The position numbers and the translations under genes are program-made. DNA of 64,000 nt from Branchiostoma floridae (taxonomy: Eukaryota; Chordata; Leptocardii; Amphioxiformes; Branchiostomatidae), in contig NC_049996.1 in NCBI RefSeq assembly GCF_000003815.2, positions 758,789 through 822,788 of the forward strand, read 5' to 3'. Below are positions 42,614 through 55,400 of the stretch, in pieces (within the stretch, counting starts at the first letter, position 1; each line of letters begins with the position of its first letter). The notes under the pieces are model-generated. The model saw only the letters and a program-made list of their open reading frames with translations, was not told the DNA's origin and ran no database searches.

Positions 42614-43248
42614 ACATCATCTCCAAGAAGATGCAGCTTTTGGGAGTATTTCATACCTCTTTTTAGCCTTGCTTTGGTGAAGGCAAGAAGGTAAACCACT
42701 AGAAACATGTATAGAATACCAGCAAAACATTTTTTAAACAAGACAAAACCTTACATCTGCTTCAGTGCTTGGAGAGTAGATATATGTAAATATACAACCA
42801 GTCTCCACCAGACTTCTTTGGTTGTGGAATAGTGTGGCCAAACAAGGTGAGAAATTTGCTATGAGGAACTACATGTAGCTGGCCATTGAATAACACATGG
42901 TTGTATGTCTAATTCTGTGGCCAGCTTACTAGTCAAATTATTCATCGGATTCGTGCCAATGTCTATTACAATTTTCTGTTTACATGTGTATGCACTGCAA
43001 AATGAATTGTCGGTAATGCATGTATGTTAAAAAAAAAAGACCCCTAAGACATTAACAAACGCATCTGCAAGCATTGTCTGGAGAAGAACTGTTCATATTT
43101 TAGGGGCTTTCACCTTTGATAAACTGTCCAGTGTATCCACAACATATCTTGCTGCACATACACAGTTAAAACCCTGGCTCCGCTTACTCTTTCTCCAACC
43201 AAAGTCGTCTGATGGAGGAACTACCTAAGGTAGCCATATTGGACTCTG

Positions 43249-43436
43249 CTACCGTAATGACCTGGGACACTGTGAGGGATAAACACACATGTGGTGATGT
43301 CTGACCATCCCCGCGGGACACTGACACCCGGGCACACACGGTCTGTTACACCGCTCTACGGAGTTGAGGTTCGCACAGGTCAAAGGGCAAGCTGGTCCGC
43401 AGGTATCCCAGACTGCCCCGCCAGTACATTTGGTAT
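43249..43436 (-). CDS. BMPER: BMPER last exon: TIL domain and stop
   Basis: Acceptor TTCTGCAG. Contains [32 protein letters not shown] and a stop TAG. Cys spacing is that of a trypsin-inhibitor-like domain as at the end of BMPER. Confidence 0.93.
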
Positions 43437-46400
43437 CTGCAGAAAATTGGAGAAGAGGGAAAATGTACATTTTAAGTTACAAATATGTTGCATTGTGGTG
43501 AAATCTTCATGTGTTATAATGATAGTATGTTCAGCACCAAGGACAGGTCCATTTCAATGTTATATCAACACACTGTTACTGCTTATCAGGGGTTCCCAAT
43601 CAACTATTGGTTTCCTTTTACAAATCCTATTCATAGAAGGAATCCTCTATCTTTTTAGCTGTAAGATATCGCTATGTAGAAGTATGGTTTTGGTTTGTTT
43701 TGAACATGTTTTGTGGCATTTCGTCCATCATTTAGTGATACGTTGACACATTGACATTATGTCTATGCCTATACCTTAGAACTACAAGAAAAAGGTACAA
43801 AATACAACAGAAACTTGTGTAAAACAAACGTTTGCACTCTATTAAGAACACTGCTGTGTTACATGGAAATGGTGACGAGTTCAGCACCAAGGAGAGATCC
43901 AATACTGGATACTGTAACTGTTATTGGAAGTGTCAAATTATCTATTGGCTTCCTTTTAGAACACTTATTCTTTGGAATATGACAGTAGCAATCCTCTACT
44001 TCTCACCCAGACTGGTTTAAAGCTTTTTCTTCTTTAGGTTTACAGCTTACAGCTATTCCTGAACAATTACTGCTCGACAGGGAACTCCTTTTTTTGGTGA
44101 TCTATAGATTTAGACATGTAGAATGTAGGAAGAATGGTTAAAAAGAAAAGAGTAGATCTAGAATGAATACCTTGACATGCTGTGAGACTGCTAAGATCTA
44201 GCTCTACTCCTTTTCTTCTGCATTCGCTTGTGTACGCTCGTACAGACTCACAGAAACAGTTTCTGTTACTGGGACACTCGCACATGTCTGTGACACATGA
44301 TCTGGAACGGAAAACAATAAAGGCTTTATTCACATGCACAGAAAACTGCATAACTAACACTATAAAGAGCCTTGACATTCGTAGGGCAATCACACAACTC
44401 AGAATTAGCTGTCACAAATTAAATATAGAAACCGGGAGATTCAAAAAAATCCCTATCGACCAGAGGGTTTGTCCATTCTGTCCAGAGTTAATTGAAGACG
44501 AATATCACTTTATGATTGTATGTCCCAAATATTCTGAAATACGCAATTCTCTATACAGAAGGTTGTCATTTTATACACAGGGATTTATCTCAATGGACCT
44601 GAAGTGCAAATTCAAATACATCATGACATGTGACAATCCCTGCATGGCAGATATAGGAAAATATATCAAAGAAGGTTTGGATATTAGAAACTCCTCCACT
44701 GATTGTAAAAGCTTCCAATGATTGTAAGAAGCTTATCCCATACTACAACTCCTGTATTACTTAGTTAAGCTATAGAACTGTAGTTATGTAGATGCCATAC
44801 TTTGTACCTCGTACAATTGTTGTGCAATAAAGTTATCTTTATATGTGTCCGTTTTTAATAGCAGAATTTAGTCAATGGATAAAAGGACGAAATTCAATTA
44901 TATACTGACATGCTACTGAAATATGTATACTGGCAGTCAGAAACTGTTATAACATATGCAGAAAACTGACTGTACATGTCAAATTTCAACTACTGTAATA
45001 ACTCTTGTTCACCTTTATTTGCAGGCAACCTACATCCATTGTTATGACCTGAGGTGAACTGACTGATGGTGGTTTCAAACGTCATTATTTTGAAAAACGA
45101 TCTACAAAGGGCAATTCTACTGCTGTTTTCATGTTTCCCATTTGTAAGATACAACTTACCTGTAATAATTATCAAACTTGACTATTCTGCTACATCTGCT
45201 GAATATCCTTGATCTGAAGAGTTTACACTGTTTGTGTGCGCGGAGCTTCATGTAGACGTTGTTTTGGCAGGGTGACGGGATCTGGTTCTTACTGGGCCGG
45301 TTACAGTTACTCTCCTCTCCGACCCTCCAACTGTCTGCAAACTCGTTCACGTTAAATCTGAACAGGCCATCACTGGAAGATGAAAGATGAAGTCTATATT
45401 AAGTCTATATAAAGAAGTGCAACTAATTTGAGCATTTCCATATTAAAAGTCTAAAAAAGACGAAACTAGCTTTTTGTTGTCCTATCCGTAATGTTCAGAC
45501 AAACATAGGGACATATCTATAATTGTTCAGATATGCACAGTCACAGAAATGCCGTCTGATACATATACACTAAAAAACAGTACCAGTAATTATGACGTGG
45601 ATGGTGTTCAGCACCAAGGACAGCAATGGTTATGTAGCTTGATTGTTTGGTTTTTCAATCAGTAAGCATGTGTGAACGATGATTTTATAGAACTAAAACA
45701 GGTAACGTTATAATCAATGCACATATATCAATAAAAGAACAGCACCAAACTTGAGTTGATTCCGAATATGTTTCTATATAAAACAACTAGAATGTATAGT
45801 GAAAGTACCAATGGTGGATGGCATTCAGCACCAAGGACAGAAATGCTTATGTAGATTTCTTTTTTGTTCATAGGGAAATGACATGATTTGATTTGATTAA
45901 AGGAGGTCAAATTAACAAGCATTCTATTGCAAAAGCACAGTGCCAAACATATGTTGGTTTCTGGTACATTTTATGAAACTTAAAGAAAATATGAACACAA
46001 CGTTTTACCTTCCGATGAAGTCATCTCTGCCATGCCCATTGAAGTTCCCACAGAGTCCACACAGCTTCCCCCTGTACATCCTGGGTACACTTACTTCTAG
46101 GAAACTATCTCCGTCCCAGGTCAACTCAATACCTTCCAGAAAAAGGTGATATGTTTTATATCAGTCTTGTATAGACTTTTACATAAAGTAATCAAAGATG
46201 GAAATCTTTGTCCCTCTGAAGTGTAAGCACCCCCTGACAGAACATGCAGGAACTGCAGAACATACACTCAGGTAATGCACACAGATGCACAGAGGGAGGG
46301 AGAGATAGAGGGAGGGTAGGAGAGGAAGAAAAGTAGGAGAGAGACAGGGAAGAAAACAAGAATAGAGGGAGGAAGAGAGACAGAGAGAGGGAAAGAGAGA

Positions 46401-49400
46401 AGCACAGACAAGGTAAAACAAATTTTTGAACTCCCTTCAGGTAAAGAAAAAACATCATTTCCATGTAATACTAGTATTAGTACCAAGTTTACATGCAGTA
46501 GAAACTTACCTATTTCTGTGATGACCTTAACCAAGTACCCAGCAAGCAGCACTGTCAGCACATTAGGCTGGGTATGAGGTAAGCTGACGTCCTTCCCATT
46601 CACCCTCACTGTCAAGTGCTGTCCGAGTATCACATCCACCCCTTTGATTTTAAAGTGGACTCTTCTCGTCCATGCAAAAGACCTGTAAGCAAATGTTTGT
46701 TTCTGTTTAACGTTTATGACTCACATGAAGCATTTGAATGTAACATTGGATTTTAATCTTATTGCTACTACATTCATATGGCCTAGTCTTTTAACAAACT
46801 AGCATGACTAACACATACCCATAGTCTGCTGTCAAAGTGTCTCATGTATTCTTTTCATCGCAGTATTTACTTAATCATATAGTGCCTGTTTCCTATAGAC
46901 TTCCATTAGACTTGTTGTTAATAGCTGTTCAGTAGTTTTCCATGATTGCATCTGTTACAATTGTGGTTCTCTATAGTTGTGATTAGTCAATTGTTTGCAC
47001 TTGTAAACTGTTCTAAATATGCTGAACATTGAAATGCATTTTTTCTTCAATATTTTTCAAATTTCATATTCACCTTGTTTTTCTGGCATCGTTGTTGACT
47101 ATGACACTGTAGACTTCACCCTTACAGTCCTGGGATAGTATGTATTTACAGGTTCCTTGGAAGTTGAAAAGTTTTCCGTCAAAACTCTTGTAGTGAGGAT
47201 CTCCAAACACAGTGCACACTCCAGGAGCTAAACACAGAAAAAAAACAGTTATAGCACTCTTCGCAACATGAAATATACAACTTTCTGATAGAAGCTAGAT
47301 AAATGTCATGTTATTAAGTTACTGTCATGTGTGTATGCAATCATCCCAAAATTTAGCTAAACTTTTCAAAAATTCAATGATGAATAAAGTTGTGGCTTAC
47401 TTTCTATACACCTCGGACAGCATTCTCCCTCAAACTTTTTGAGGCTATGGCCCTGAAATGATTTTGGTAAGTGGTGTCAATGGGAAAGAAAATTAGGCAT
47501 ATACAATGCATATAAGAGACAACATTGCCAGCCATAAAATTGTCATACTAGCTCCATCCAGTGAACCATCAAATCTTATTTCTACATTTTGCATAATTGT
47601 TGTTTTCAAATACATTTACTGCTGAATATTGAAAGTTCCATACAGCAAAAGAAAATGGTGCAAGCATCTTTACCTTTGCCAGAAGGCTATGTTTTGGTTT
47701 TGCTATGGTGGAGTGGCTGTCAATAATGAACAGCACAACTGGAGAAGCTGCTGATGGGTGTTCATGATAGTAGGTTGGTAGCTTGGTAGACATTGGGGAC
47801 ACAAAGCCCAATTCGATAATTTGGGCCTCCTGGTGGCTTCCTAAGATACTGCAGCAAAATGTGTTTGAATGTTTTGGAGGTAATTTAAGTGTACATGTAA
47901 TAAAATGAAAACTCACCGCTGGACAGACCACATTGCTGTCGCAGACCTCTATCTGACAGTACAGGGTGCCGTTGGTACAGGTACACATGGTACAGGTATC
48001 ATCCAGGAATGATTCACCATGCTGGAAAACAAATAAGTTTCCGATTGAGATCTAGTCTAATTTGTTTTAAGTAAATTTTCATGTTGTCCATTTAGCATTA
48101 AGAATCCTTTCTATGGTGGCCAACTGTCTGCTGTGACCATTTTCTAATGTCTCCTGCTGTAGTGGCTTGCACAAATGTGAGGCCCAAGGGCTACAGAAAT
48201 GGAGATGGGCGCCACCCCTAAGCATCTGTTACAGATACACACATCATCATCATCCAGTCGTGCTGGTTGCACGGATGAAGATGACTCTCTCCCTCCCTCC
48301 ATCCTTATCCCCAAAGCCTTGGACAGATCTACCAGTGAACCAACAGCACCGGCAACTTTATTGGCAGGAAAGCAATCAGAAGAGCCAATAGGTTTGATGA
48401 AAAGGCTGAGCTGTCTCCCAGGCCTGTCTAGCTGGCCTGGCTATGACGTCAGGCCACTGACGTCAGGCTACTGAGATCCCCCATTCATACCAGCCACCCT
48501 AAGAATAGCAGATTGGGGAACAGGATGGAATGAAAACTCATACAAACCTGGTATATCAGTCCCTCAGTTTCACAGGTGCGGTACTGTTCCACAGGTTCCC
48601 TGGCCTTACAGACAGGACAGCACACCCCCTCTCCTCTGGGCTCATACTCATCACAGTCCAGCTTCACAGGACAGGTCATCTTGGAGCATACCATGGTGGA
48701 CTCCTGTGGGGGAGGATAGACCTACAACATCGAAGTGCGTCAGGACAAGTTTGAAGTGATATACAGGGGGAAGAGGATGGATCATTGTGGCCTGCAGTTC
48801 ACCCAAACTCCACAAGGTGTCTCGCAGGAAAGTCGAATCTCCAGGCAGGTGTTGGGGCAGTCAGAAAAATGCTGCAACCTTTTACCCAAACATCTGCTTG
48901 GAGATAAGGAAAAGGCTAAAACAACCTTATATTACAGCAATTTTAGAAGTATTGAGCAGATGTTTTTCATGTAGCTGGACAAAATTATGCCTAAAATTCA
49001 ATGTTTTAGAGGTACAGGTAGTGCTAGTAGTTATTGTACATCTAACAGAAATAGGTTGTTCTGTGGCTTGAACAACTGTCAAAGTTTCAAAGTGATACAG
49101 ACTCTACGAAAAGTTGATAAATCCATTTCTTATCATTGGTCATTTCTTATCATGACGATGCTTCTTTGCATTTAATAATCTCATTACTTTGATATGAGAT
49201 TATACGACAGATGGACACACTGTGAGAGGAGACACAAGACGTAGTACATAGAAATTACCTTACATGTGCAAGTTGTACAGGCGTCCACCTTCACCGCATC
49301 TCCATTATCCAGCAGGTCCGAACGGAACAGACAGCTTCCAGAGGCCAGGTCGAACACCTTACGCTGTCCTGTGGAAAACAAGATACTGTAAATGTATTTA

Positions 49401-52400
49401 AGTTCGCGGGGATTTAATTTCGCGGTAGCGGAAAAAAGGACTTTTCGCAGTGGATTTAAGTTCGCGGTAACACCATAGACTGCAATCTAATATCATAATA
49501 AAAAAATGTTCGCGGTGGTTTTAAATTCGCGGTGAAGTGGTCACCGCAAAAACCGCAAACATTAATCCACCGCGAACATTTCTGCATTTACAGTACATTG
49601 TATTACACAATCCCTTGTCTATAAGTCTTGAATATAATATTCAGAGTATACTTTCTTAAAGAAATAATGGTGGTATTGGCATAGCATAAGGGTAGGGTGT
49701 TTGGCCCAAATGCTAGAGGTCCTGGGTTTGAATCCCCTGACATGACCCATTGATGTTGTGCCATTGGGAACTTAAACCCACTTTCCTCACTTCACTCAGG
49801 TGAAAACGAGTACCTAGCTGTGGTTATATAATATATATACCAATAGCAATATACCATTGAATAACGCTTAACATTGAATTAGATTGGGCCAGCTACGAGT
49901 AATGTTGAATCAAAATGGCTAATAATTTTGTTACAGCAACAACCAGCATGGATCATGAGATATTTGGGGAAAAGAAAATTAAAAAAAATTAATGAGAAAA
50001 TAATGCGACAAGAAAACTCCAATGGAAAGTTGAGAAAAATTGCAGANNNNNNNNNNNNNNNNNNNNNNNNNNNNNNNNNNNNNNNNNNNNNNNNNNNNNN
50101 NNNNNNNNNNNNNNNNNNNNNNNNNNNNNNNNNNNNNNNNNNNNNNCTTGTATAAGATACTAGCACTATGCAATAGCTGCCAGTGTTGTTTTCTATGTTA
50201 GACTATTGGAAAGTCATCATACATGCTCAATCTACATGATTGCCCAGTCTAAGGAAAACTGACCCGACATATACAGGTGAGGCAGCTGTCCCTCTGGGAA
50301 GTGAAGGTCTGTCCATCTGGATACGCCCTGCCCTCTAACAGACAACCTGCATGGAAATAAGTAACTCGGCTATGGGTCAAGTTGATAAAGGGCCGAACGC
50401 CGCCGAAGCATCTGACATCACAATAAAATAAATACCTATTAGTAACTTAAGCACCCAACTTAAGCACTTTTCAAATTTGTTTAGATAAATCTCTTTTTTT
50501 TTAATTTTAAGATCCTACACCCAAGCTCTCCCAAGCATGAATTTTCTTATGCGTTATTACATTACAGAGGACATGTGTTAGCAACCTGTAGTCTCAGGAA
50601 ACATGTGTCATGGCTTCCAAACCGGCTATCCGTTTGTTTCAATAGCCCAGGCGTGGTCAGAGGATAAATATTGTTGTTTCAGATATAAACACTCTCTCCA
50701 AACACCACCTATAGATTTGTTAAATTTCGCACATTCAATTTAGGTGTAAACTTATTCTGTGACATTTTGTAAAATATATTTGTCATTCTCATTGTGTTTA
50801 AGTTGTCATTATACGTTGGATAATTACAAAAGTTATATAACAAAAGAACATGTGAAAGGTGGAATGTGATGTATGTGTGTCTGATGTAGCCGACACAAAT
50901 GAAAATAACGAAAAATAATTTATGTCTTTGAAAAGATCCAACCAACTTCTGAAGACAAGTCCATTTCAGAGTCTACTTCTGTTACATATTATTTTTGCTT
51001 TTTTCTCATCAGCAGCAGCAGCTTTTTTCTTCCAAAATTTGATTCTGGCTTTATTTAATGTGATCAACACTATAAACTTATTATGACTTATTTTTACACA
51101 CACTTTTAAAATAATAAATATTTTCTTCTTAGTCAATCTGGCAATAAATTCTTTAAAAGTGTTAGCGTGTATTACTAAAATACACGTGAATACTCAAGGT
51201 GAATACATGTATAATTCAAGTTTGGTGTGGTTTTCAGGCATGATATAATCAAAGTCAAAATGAACTTTTTTCTTACGTTTATAAACATGAAACACGTATT
51301 TTGTTCATAGAATATTATTAGAAAATTCTGCCTCTCTAATCTCTATTAAACATTGACAATGAGAAAAATCATAGATATATGGTATATGAATTCTGTCTTT
51401 TGCAGTATCAAAGTGATGATGCGCCGACCATACCCAAATAATTACACACTTCTTGTTAGTAGCGTGAAAACGATCGTATCTCCAACGTACCAATTACGGT
51501 TTGACAGGGAACAGACCCCCTTTTTGCACTGTCTGACCTCTCATTTGTGGTGCCACAATACCGTAAATCATCTTATCTTTGCCAGTCTTTTTTTCATGAT
51601 ATCATTCCTTGACTACCATTTAAGATTCTCTGCCATTGAAGACTCCAATATGTTTTTTCAGTGTACATTGGTAAGTAAATGCTTAAAAGAACTTGATGAT
51701 TGTTTTGTTATCAATATTTAGTTTTTAGGGCTTTTTGAGTGTTAGAAGAGTAATACAAGAATTCGGAAGTCATTAGTAATACAACGTACAATGAGCAATA
51801 TTAATGAATTTCAAACTTAGCACTCAACACACGACACTTCTTAACTGTAAAACATTAAGAATGCTTCTAAAAGATACTGTGATTTGCGACATTTCTCTTA
51901 CAACGAAAAGAATGTGCTTTCTGCCTGGGGCTAACTCTGAACTATAATTATCTGCTACATTACACTCTAATGTTAGTGAGATATAAATCTTGCATTACGA
52001 ATTGTGGAGTGTAAGTGATAATTTGCTCTAATTTTGTCGATAAGCAAGGTAATAATGGCTGCTAATTATTTGGTGATAACTCCCGAAAGATATCATTCAG
52101 GTATTTTCTAGTATATTTTTTTCACAATTTAGGCTATTTGGTGACCCTAGTTACTGTATCAAAAGTTACTTTAAAATATTTTTGACACTTTACACGCAGA
52201 GGATAATGTATGATATAACACTTCACAAATAGAATGAAGCCCTCAAGTTCCTTTCAGTTCAAGTACCTGTCAATTCTATTACCTGGAAGTGCTCTGTTAG
52301 TGGTTTCTTTACAAGATACCTCAACCACAAATTTTGACTATTCTGTAACAGATATTAGTTTGATACATTGATGACAATTGCAACAGCAACACTGTTCATT

Positions 52401-55400
52401 GGTTTCTTTACAAGATACCTCAACCACAAATTTTGACTATTCTGTAACAGATATTAGTTTGCTAACTAACAATACAATGCAGACAGTGGCAAACAGCTCA
52501 TTGGTTTCTTTACAAATTTTGCTGATTCCATAAGGGATATTTAATTTTCTAACCTATATGCAACTGCACACAGTCACCTGCAAGGAGCTTTCATCAGGTT
52601 CCTTGGTTACTGTTGATTCAACACTCAGTCAATTGGAAACTTTTACCAGACTATTGTAAAATGACATGATATTGCATGTGAACTCAATGCCAAGTTTCTT
52701 AAGAATCTTTTAATTTGAAGACAATTTTAACATTTTTTTAAATAGTCAAGGCATAATGATACACATCTACCAGTATTGGTTTATTGAAATAAGTACATGT
52801 GCCAGTATTACAATGTTTGACAATCAATAGAAATTATGCTAAATATGTTCTTTGATGAACTCAGGTTCTTATTTTTGATACTTTGTACACAGAACATATC
52901 ATGTGTGATATGCCTAAGGTCAGTCAACCGTCTATGCAATATTGTCCTGAAACATGTCATCAGTACTTCATTATCCAGTATACAAAGCAGACTTACCATA
53001 CCTTTGTTATTTGGAGTCCAACCTACCTTTGCATACAGGACAACACTGTCCAGGCACTGTGACTGGGTTACTGCAGGGTGTGTAGCATTGCACCTGGGAT
53101 ACGGTCACTACTCCCTCCTGAAAACATCAACAAAACAGTCATCAAAACTCCAGGTATCTATTCTAAACCCTCAACAATGTACATAGAAAGCCATCAGATA
53201 GTTTCATAGACAAGACATTTGTTACCTTTTTATGTTATGGTATGCAATATTTATTTCATTTATTGGAATTCATCACAATGTAAAAGGGAGGGCAAAACAG
53301 GTGCATGAACAAATTTACATGTTGCCCTTCCACTTTGGTTTGAGTTTGCAAATAAACATATTAATATTCTGTTAAATTTTTTGTTGAAGGACTTTTGACA
53401 AGGTTTTCTGTCACATTGTAGGAGAGCAGAACTTCTGTATGACATTTCTCTGGCTGCTTGACCCAAGAGTGAGTTCAATTAGCTGTCATAAACATATTAT
53501 ATTATGACTATACAGAATTTAACTTAAATGTCAATGATTTTGCTTTAACTTTCAATTCAGAATCTCTTTCTAACCCAATTCATTCAATATTTCTTTTTTT
53601 GGACATTTTTCTTTTGACGGCAGCGTTTCAGTCAACGTATAACACTTAAAATTTGTCTGCGTCATAAAAATGGCGGTACAAAGTTTACATAACAGAACTC
53701 TCCACATAAAAGTAGTTAAGTTCCGGCGCCAGTCCTCCTTACTGTAAGTGTGTACACATACTTCATAACCTTTACTTAGGAAACAAGGGTATGGGCAAAA
53801 TGTATAGGACTGCCCAAAAAGACTCTCAAAGGACTAATAAAATCTGCCCTATGTAGACAGGTGGTCACAATAGACAGGATTGAAGAAATGGGGAAAATAT
53901 CTTGAGGACCAACAAAAAAAGCATTCACATTGGCCTGATGGTCTTTTTGCAGAGGTTGTCACTTGTATACAGCTTTGACTGTAAAAGGCCACTGAACACT
54001 TTTCTACAAAGTTAGAATGTTGTCTTGGAATCCCTGTTGGTATTTTGAATACATAAAGTCGATTTTTATGGTCAAGAGATTTTATATACGATTCTGCTGG
54101 ATGATTTTTACATTACATTACATACATGTAATCTATACATTGTTGCATATAAGGTTGAAAGATATGTTCAGGCCTCAAATGCTTTGGCGACATCATAATA
54201 GATTGGCAACATTATGCTTAATCATTTTATGGACTGGAACAGCAGAACAATTTCTAAAAATGCGCTTGAAAAACAATTGATTTATTGTCAATAATACAGA
54301 TGTACGAACATGTTCAAATTAGTTTAAAGCGAAAATGAACCCAGCTTCAGAGCAAAAAATAACGTTGCACTGACTTCAAATTACAAAAAAAACATATCCC
54401 TGTTCAAAAAGATTTCGCCAAGATTGTAACTAACCCAGTAAACATTTCTCGAAAACTTTAAATGCTACACAACCAGTGTAGCTACGTGTAACTTTATACC
54501 CTCTTCAAACATTTTATCGTAAGTACATGTATTGTGAAATAAACGACCCCCACCGTTCCTTTTCTTGTCTTCGCGGGAGGTCTGATACGCAGTCCGGGGG
54601 ATAGAACCTCTCCTTGCCTACATACAAAAATGTCTCCTATCTTCCCCCCCTATCTCTCTGTCTGGGGACAAATTGGAATCTTATCTAGCGCTGACAAGTC
54701 CCGACACAATAATTACATTACTGGATGGGGAGGGACGTGGGGTGGGGACTCCATTTGTTTGTCTTTGTCATGGTAACAAGAGGGGGAGTTATTCGAACTA
54801 GCCACGCATATACAATATAACCTTACTTGATTTGTAGCACCGTAAACTAGGTAAATATTGTCAAATCAAAATTATGGCATAAAATCATAAGGATGAGATT
54901 TATTTGTAGATTTGAGAAAGAATTAGAAGAACGTGAAAATTTCGTAGTTCAAATTTTAGTTACACTTACTAGTAACGTTATCATACTTACAAGAGGTTGA
55001 CCTCCGTAAGTTCAGACTAGGAAATAAGGCGGCATTCACGACAGGTGGTTTCGGGTTTTATTCCCTTATGCTTAACCCTAACTTCTCCACTTCTCAGTGT
55101 TTGACGCTCTTTTTTTGCGACCGATGCTCCTAAACAGCATGCAATGTCTGTTTCCTTGTCACTTCGTAAGGATCCGTCAATTATAACTGTATCCCATAGC
55201 GTTACATGATCTTGAAAAAGTGTACACCCTTCTACCATAAATGCATTGCAGATTACTTAAACTATAATCTACCTCTTTTAGCTGCTCTCTTGGAGGTCCA
55301 ACTTTGATACTATAACTTTCAATGTGTTTTATTTTCTTTTACTGAAGCGTGCACAACTTCCGAATGGACAACGCGGAAAAGTAGCGAGTTTGTTTGCTCA

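Larger units (their letters stand above)
40800..43248. other. Intergenic between convergent LRAT-like gene 2 and BMPER
   Basis: AT-rich, no exon supported. Contains a hairpin at 42,366-42,491 and the probable BMPER 3' UTR next to 43,249. Confidence 0.55.

Noticed and set aside
53836-54280. Possible exon or ORF (87 codons) in the long BMPER intron.
   Set aside because: AT-rich, hydrophobic by composition, no splice support and no VWC cysteines.
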